A program made the position numbers and the translations under genes. This document shows positions 15,483 to 20,016 of a stretch of 20,016 nt of DNA, in pieces. Positions within the stretch are counted from its first letter, which is position 1. Every line of letters starts with the position of its first letter. Source of the DNA: Fidelibacterota bacterium (lineage in GTDB: Bacteria > Marinisomatota > Marinisomatia > Marinisomatales > S15-B10); the NCBI GenBank assembly GCA_002715465.1, contig PAYY01000028.1:1-20016 (forward strand), given 5' to 3'. The notes beneath the pieces were generated by a model, which saw only the letters and a program-made list of their open reading frames with translations, was not told the DNA's origin and ran no database searches.

Positions 15483-16597
15483 AATTTTGTTTTCGCTCCC
15501 TGATATAGCGTTGAATATGCTTCCACCATAGCAACTTCGCTATAACGGTCAATAATTCGTTTTCTCGCTTGTTTTCCTTTCATACTCGCTAGTGAACGTT
15601 TATTAACGAGTTGCACCATTATTTGGGCAAGCTTTTGGTCATCGCCACTATCGTAAAGGTACCCATTTTCGCTATTCACCACCTCAGGAATACCACCAAC
15701 AGAGGTAACCACCGGGATTAGTTCACAGGACATTGCTTCAAGCAAGGTCATTGGGATCCCTTCTGCCAACGAACTCATTACGAATGCATCAAATCGCCGA
15801 TACTCATCCAACATATTTATTTTTGCACCTACAAGAAATACCGACCCAGATAAATTAAGTTCTTTAATACGTTCTTCTAGTTCGCCCCTGCACTCACCCT
15901 CCCCAACAATAACGAGCTTTGCGTTGTGCACAAAGTTTGAGTCTATTTTGCTTGCGTGTAAAAATGCATCAATGAGAAGCTTTTGATTTTTTATTTTTGC
16001 TAAGCGCCCCACATGCCCGAACACAAAACACTGCGCTTTCACAGTCTCTTTTATGGGCTTAAAATATTCGGTATCAATTCCATTAGCAATAAGCAACAAC
16101 TTATGTTTTTTTACGCCTACGTCATGCTTTAACCATTGAAAAAGATCATCAGATACTGCAACCACGTTGTGTATTAGTGGAAACAACAAACGCCGAAGTA
16201 GCTTATATTTTCTATTACTGCCAGTAGGGTCAAATATGTCGCGGCCGTGCTCGGCATGCACCCTAAGCGGCACTCGGCATATAAAAGCAACAAGCTGTAG
16301 TTCTAATGTCGATAAATTATAAGTATGCAGAATATCTGGTTTATTACATCTCAAGTATTTGTAGAATGATGCAAAAATAGACCAGTCATTACCATCTTTT
16401 TTGTTTAAAGAAAATACGTTTACGCTGGAGGGTAGAAGTGCCTTAAACTCTTCTGAGTAACCTTTTAATGCGACTACTTCATGTTGGTATTGAGATTGTG
16501 GGAGGCGGTTAATACAATTGACTAACACTTTTTCTAGCCCCCCAATGTCCAAGTTCAATACAACATGAACAATTTTCTTTTTCATGATAACAGCCAT
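15470..16597 (-). CDS. XrtA/PEP-CTERM-associated glycosyltransferase (TIGR03088-like)
   Basis: 375 residues, GT4/GT-B. The N-terminus has HVVLNLDIGGLEKVLVNCIN (11-30), and HAEHGRDIFDP (114-124) is typical of the TIGR03088 family. The donor domain has GHVGRLAKIKNQKLLIDAF (194-212), VIVGEGE (229-235) and AEGIPMTLLEAM (278-289) with the E279/E287 pair. ATG at 16597 lies 4 bp after the exosortase stop; an in-frame ATG at 16585 is an alternative, and neither has a strong Shine-Dalgarno. Presumed cytoplasmic sugar transferase for repeat-unit assembly. Confidence 0.92.
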   Translation of the reverse strand: MAVIMKKKIVHVVLNLDIGGLEKVLVNCINRLPQSQYQHEVVALKGYSEEFKALLPSSVNVFSLNKKDGNDWSIFASFYKYLRCNKPDILHTYNLSTLELQLVAFICRVPLRVHAEHGRDIFDPTGSNRKYKLLRRLLFPLIHNVVAVSDDLFQWLKHDVGVKKHKLLLIANGIDTEYFKPIKETVKAQCFVFGHVGRLAKIKNQKLLIDAFLHASKIDSNFVHNAKLVIVGEGECRGELEERIKELNLSGSVFLVGAKINMLDEYRRFDAFVMSSLAEGIPMTLLEAMSCELIPVVTSVGGIPEVVNSENGYLYDSGDDQKLAQIMVQLVNKRSLASMKGKQARKRIIDRYSEVAMVEAYSTLYQGAKTKLCVE

Positions 16598-16601
16598 GTT
16601 T

Positions 16602-18038
16602 TTATTGAGGTAACGATTTTAGTCGAATTAGCGAGTCTTCAATTTCGTCTGCAGATGCATATTCAACAACCACGAAGTACCCACTGGATGACTTAGAAGA
16701 AAGTTTACTTAACAGCTGTTGCAATTTTACTCGCGTTGCACTTGCTGATTGCAATTCGCTAACCTGATACCAAGATGCAAGGTTCTTAGTAGTTCCAAAA
16801 ATATTAACTATTTCTGCTGTGTTGACCTGAGCCCCGTTTACATGCATGCTCGATAGCTCCTTTTGCGTCCAGCGCTCATTATCAAATACTCTATGCCTAG
16901 TGCTTACCAGCTCTTTGCCAAATGATGCTTCATCAACATATATCAGTCGCACATTAATACCATTTATAACTCCTTGCCACTGCATATCTTGTGTAGGTGC
17001 AGCCCAACCGTGGGGTTGCTCGACAACGGTAGAGAAGTTTTCATTTAGCAAATCAAATGGTATGTCATTTGCCGTCGAAGAGGATGTTTTGCCAAATAGA
17101 AGTTGATTCATAATAAAGGATGTAAAGAGAACAGTTGCCAATACTGACGAGTGAAATACTGTATTTGGTATTGAACGTTCGTTACGTTCTGTCAAGGCTG
17201 TTGATTTTAGCGCCTTATCGTTACCCACCATACCGACAGCAAAAATCAGGACAGTAACAAAAGCGAAAAAGAACCAACCGTAGACTAAATGGTCTGCGCC
17301 AGTCGCATATTTCATATCGCTTAAATAGCCAATAACCATGATTCCAAAGGCTCGAACACCATTAGCAAAGACAGGGACAAACGCGCAGAAAATAACAAAC
17401 GCTACTCGCTTCCAAATTTTTTGATAATTTAAATACGCTAACAATACGCCTATTGCAAATGTGCCAATGAGAAAACGAACGCCAGCACAGGCCTCTGCTA
17501 CGTGAAACGTTCCGTTCGGCAGATAAATATACAGGCCTTCACGATAAACGGGAATGTTGACGACTTGCAGCATCCCTACACTTAGATCGGCCGTAACAGT
17601 TTGTAGAAATGGAACTAACTGCTCACCGACAGGTACGGAAAACCCAAGGTATAGCAAGGGGAATAGAATAACGCGAGTTTGCTTATGCCCTAATAGCGAC
17701 CAAACTATAATGACAAGTGTGAGGTACGCACTCACGTGCATTAAAATGTTTATACCTAGTTCACTAACGAGTGAATAACCAATTTGCCCGGCAAATAAAG
17801 GAAATACCAGCCACCAAACAGGTTTACACTGGGAAACACTTAAATGCTCTTTCTTTTCGTAAATAAGATAAGCAACAATAACTGGTATGAAGAAACAGTG
17901 TTTGTAGGATTCTGACTGACTCCAAACGGTGACCATATGGATGAGTGCATCTTTATAAATAATGCCCCATATCGATACTAAAACTATCGATGAGAGTAAA
18001 AACGAAAAATGTTGACTATTCTTGCTGATAGCTTTCAT
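16602..18038 (-). CDS. xrtA: Exosortase A with fused C-terminal EpsI-like domain
   Basis: 478 residues. About eight hydrophobic segments fill residues 10-270 and carry the exosortase catalytic triad: Cys184 in AEACAGVRFLIG, Arg229 in FANGVRAFGI and His250 in GADHLVYGWFFF. Exosortases are inner-membrane proteases/transpeptidases that process PEP-CTERM sorting tails on exported proteins. The remaining 190 or so residues form a periplasmic EpsI-type domain (for example QPHGWAAPTQDMQWQG and an RVKLQQLLSKL helix), often a separate gene in other loci but fused here. The start has GGA seven bases upstream and lies 12 bp after the FemAB-like gene. No PEP-CTERM substrate is encoded within the window. 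Confidence 0.95.
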   Translation of the reverse strand: MKAISKNSQHFSFLLSSIVLVSIWGIIYKDALIHMVTVWSQSESYKHCFFIPVIVAYLIYEKKEHLSVSQCKPVWWLVFPLFAGQIGYSLVSELGINILMHVSAYLTLVIIVWSLLGHKQTRVILFPLLYLGFSVPVGEQLVPFLQTVTADLSVGMLQVVNIPVYREGLYIYLPNGTFHVAEACAGVRFLIGTFAIGVLLAYLNYQKIWKRVAFVIFCAFVPVFANGVRAFGIMVIGYLSDMKYATGADHLVYGWFFFAFVTVLIFAVGMVGNDKALKSTALTERNERSIPNTVFHSSVLATVLFTSFIMNQLLFGKTSSSTANDIPFDLLNENFSTVVEQPHGWAAPTQDMQWQGVINGINVRLIYVDEASFGKELVSTRHRVFDNERWTQKELSSMHVNGAQVNTAEIVNIFGTTKNLASWYQVSELQSASATRVKLQQLLSKLSSKSSSGYFVVVEYASADEIEDSLIRLKSLPQ

Positions 18039-18050
18039 CGTTTGTCCATC

Positions 18051-19106
18051 TTATCCTAAGTACTTTGATAAATAAGGCCCGATAACTCTAGAAACCCACA
18101 AAGGCAATTTTTTCCACGTATTTATGACTAATGCATATTTTGGGTTGTTAGGGCTAAGATTTGGATGCTCTGTCGCTTTCACTAGAGCTCGCATATAATG
18201 AAGGGGTTCAGGCTGCATGCCCCAAGTAGCTTTGTACTTAAAAGCACCAGAATCATCTTTACTTCGGCCAAAGTCGAAGTATTGACAGCCTCGCTGGTGA
18301 GCGTGACACATTAATTCGAAGTACATAAGATCATTACTTTTCAACGTTCGCGCAGAGGTTGTACCTCCACCGTAATAAGGCAAGACCTCGTCTTTGTAGT
18401 AAAAACTAAGAACCGACGAAACCGGCTTTCCGTTACGCTCTACCGTTAATACGTTCACCTTATTACCAAAATGTTTGAATAAACTTGGAAAATATTGAGG
18501 GTGAAACACTGGCGTCCCAAGGTTTCGAACGCTTTCACTATAAACATCGTAGGCTGTTTCGGCATCGTCATCTATTCGGATATCTAGTGCCTTTTTAAAG
18601 GAATGCCGTATGTTGGCTCTTTGCTTCTTCTTAACGCCAGCGAGTATATTATCACGCCCGTCTGGAATTAGACCGCCAAAGGTGGAGTGATGACAAAACC
18701 GATCAAAGTTTTTGTTATATACCTCTGCCTTGTATCTTAGTTCAACGTAATCTACTGATAATTTTTGACCTATTTCTAACGCTTTGTTTTCTAGTGCCTC
18801 TCGAATGCTGTCATTATGAGCTATCGCTCCACCGTATACACAAAACGGGGTAGAAATAAGAGAGTGACCAAACAACTTACTTTTCTGCTCTACTAGTGGC
18901 AGCACTCCTAAAACATCACCCGTTTTACTATTTTTAGCTAAAATGTAACGGGGGATATGAGAAAAAACGTCTTTTATTAATCCAGCCCATTCTGCGAGAT
19001 GAAAAAACGTTCCGTTTTCGTGATTGTCAACATACTCGTTCCATTGAGCTTTATCACTCTGCTGATATTTTACGATAGCAAAGTTATATGTTTGATGGTT
19101 TGCCAT
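18051..19106 (-). CDS. FemAB-like GNAT-fold protein, XrtA/PEP-CTERM-associated
   Basis: 351 residues matching the FemAB-related family linked to exosortase A (TIGR03019-like). Key blocks: NGTFFHLAEWAGLIKDVF (31-48), KKKQRANIRHSFKKAL (159-174), YYGGGTTSARTLKSNDLMYF (244-263) and FDFGRSKDDSGAFKYKATWG (277-296). FemAB relatives transfer amino acids from aminoacyl-tRNA to peptidoglycan precursors; here the acceptor could be the exopolysaccharide, but that is not established. Soluble, no signal peptide. The start at 19106 is supported by AAGGA at 19117-19113 with six-base spacing, one of the better ribosome sites in the operon. It follows the deacetylase gene after 38 bp. Confidence 0.93.
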   Translation of the reverse strand: MANHQTYNFAIVKYQQSDKAQWNEYVDNHENGTFFHLAEWAGLIKDVFSHIPRYILAKNSKTGDVLGVLPLVEQKSKLFGHSLISTPFCVYGGAIAHNDSIREALENKALEIGQKLSVDYVELRYKAEVYNKNFDRFCHHSTFGGLIPDGRDNILAGVKKKQRANIRHSFKKALDIRIDDDAETAYDVYSESVRNLGTPVFHPQYFPSLFKHFGNKVNVLTVERNGKPVSSVLSFYYKDEVLPYYGGGTTSARTLKSNDLMYFELMCHAHQRGCQYFDFGRSKDDSGAFKYKATWGMQPEPLHYMRALVKATEHPNLSPNNPKYALVINTWKKLPLWVSRVIGPYLSKYLG

Positions 19107-19144
19107 TTATGATCCTTCGAAAGCAATAATGATGTTAAAAAGAT

Positions 19145-19984
19145 TTATTCTATGCAGTAAGCAGTCTGCATGGTTGTCCAATTAAAATCTTCTAGTAACT
19201 GCTCTACCTTTCCTTCCATTTTTGAAAGGTTGATATAGTGGCGCACCTTAGATTTCCACGGTGCAGCGCCGAATTTAGGCTGCTGCGCATCTATTTCCCA
19301 CGGATGAAAATAAAAACTATACGGAGCACTTTCTGCTTTCATAAACTCACTAATGCGCCGCTTGGATAACCAATAGGGGTACAGCCTGAAATAGCCTCCG
19401 CCACCAATACCAACATTAACTCCCTTCTTTCTAATAGTTGGAATAGGTATTTCAATTAGGCCATTTTCACGTTCGTACTTAAAGCGTGGCCACTCAGGAA
19501 CGCCATATAGATCATGATTGATTGGGTACGTACTTGATGAATAAACAAACCCAAGGTCTTTAAGGATGTCGTACGCCCAAGTGTTAGAATCGTTGATAGA
19601 AAAACTCGGCGCTCTATACCCTTTTAACGCCACGCCGCCGATATCTTCAAGAATATCTTTGCTTTGTTTTATATCGTCATAAAGTTCTTTTTCGCTCATA
19701 GTCGTGGCGCGCTGATGCGCTAAGCCATGGCTTGCCAACTCATGTCCTTCGTTTAGGATTCGTTTGATCACGTCCGGACAGCGCTTCGCCACCCAGCCAA
19801 GTGTGAAAAAGGTAGATTTAACGTTATTCGCAGCAAATAAATCCAATAACCTATGAGTGTTGTCTCCCACTCTAAGGCTAATGCTGTCCCAATCTTTCTT
19901 ATCAACTACACCTTCAAAAGCAGAAACTTGAAAGTAGTCTTCCACATCTACTGTCATGGCATTGAGTCGATTATCTAGCTTCAT
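19145..19984 (-). CDS. Polysaccharide deacetylase (NodB/CE4 fold), XrtA/PEP-CTERM-associated
   Basis: 279 residues, typical of the TIGR03006-like deacetylases that carry a C-terminal DUF3473 extension. MTVDVEDYFQVSAF (10-23) supplies the catalytic and metal aspartates (D13 region), SHGLAH (85-90) the metal histidines H86 and H90, YRAPSFS (123-129) the arginine motif, and YFHPWEID (225-232) the late histidine H227. GGGGYFRLYPYW (194-205) is part of the DUF3473 region. No signal peptide is seen, so location is uncertain; the family is expected to N- or O-deacetylate the polymer or precursor. AAGG at 19997-19994 lies nine bases before the ATG. Confidence 0.93.
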   Translation of the reverse strand: MKLDNRLNAMTVDVEDYFQVSAFEGVVDKKDWDSISLRVGDNTHRLLDLFAANNVKSTFFTLGWVAKRCPDVIKRILNEGHELASHGLAHQRATTMSEKELYDDIKQSKDILEDIGGVALKGYRAPSFSINDSNTWAYDILKDLGFVYSSSTYPINHDLYGVPEWPRFKYERENGLIEIPIPTIRKKGVNVGIGGGGYFRLYPYWLSKRRISEFMKAESAPYSFYFHPWEIDAQQPKFGAAPWKSKVRHYINLSKMEGKVEQLLEDFNWTTMQTAYCIE

Positions 19985-19986
19985 GA

Positions 19987-20016
19987 TTATCGCCCTTTGC
20001 CAAACAGTACAATTTC
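19987..20016 (-). CDS. Probable 3' end of the upstream operon gene (partial)
   Basis: Reading the minus strand from the right edge, one frame gives EIVLFGKGR followed by TAA at 19989-19987, two bases before the deacetylase ATG. This tight spacing matches the rest of the operon. In related loci the gene in this position is often the XrtA-associated ATPase, but nine residues do not allow identification and the frame itself is an inference. Confidence 0.35.
   Translation of the reverse strand, partial: EIVLFGKGR

Overview
The window is most of a minus-strand exopolysaccharide operon of the exosortase A (XrtA)/PEP-CTERM type. At its distal end (left edge) it meets a pile-up of insertion-sequence remnants. 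Gene content (an XrtA polymer locus from a Gram-negative bacterium), moderate to low GC and protein style suggest a marine gammaproteobacterium, probably Alteromonadales. The taxonomic call is inference; no rRNA or other phylogenetic marker is present.

Layout, in direction of transcription (right to left). Right edge: a likely stop-proximal scrap of an upstream gene, then the XrtA-associated polysaccharide deacetylase (19984-19145), FemAB-like protein (19106-18051), exosortase A with a fused EpsI-like domain (18038-16602), a TIGR03088-type glycosyltransferase (16597-15470), the asparagine-synthase-like amidotransferase (15482-13596), a TIGR03087-type glycosyltransferase (13591-12374), a TIGR04063-type glycosyltransferase (12317-11106), a further GT4 glycosyltransferase (11109-9895), a CapK/phenylacetate-CoA-ligase-like adenylating enzyme (9898-8549), a previously easy-to-miss 39-codon membrane micro-ORF (8549-8430), and the XrtA-associated O-antigen-ligase/polymerase-like protein (8437-7166). 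The distal, more AT-rich cargo follows: acyltransferase-3 (7179-6124), a membrane-anchored heparinase II/III-like protein (6116-3852), a capsular-synthesis GT (3859-3008), a Wzx-type flippase (3015-1555) and a DSD-motif GT-A-like protein (1517-612). Nearly all junctions overlap or are separated by a few bases, so this reads as one translationally coupled transcription unit. Its promoter lies beyond the right edge.

How it may work: cytoplasmic glycosyltransferases build a lipid-linked repeat unit. FemAB-like, amidotransferase, CapK-like and acyltransferase enzymes may decorate it. The flippase exports it, the Wzy-like O-ligase polymerises or transfers it, and the deacetylase and heparinase-like proteins modify or trim it outside the cytoplasm. 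Exosortase processes PEP-CTERM proteins encoded elsewhere. These assignments follow from family knowledge; the polymer structure cannot be read from sequence.

Left edge (1-505): the 3' end of an IS66-family element on the plus strand, followed 4 bp later by a second, slightly different IS66 right end, which abuts the 3' tail of an IS3-family transposase. This looks like nested insertions. Bases 506-611 hold nothing I can assign, and no convincing Rho-independent terminator closes the operon. No tRNA, rRNA, CRISPR array or riboswitch was seen.
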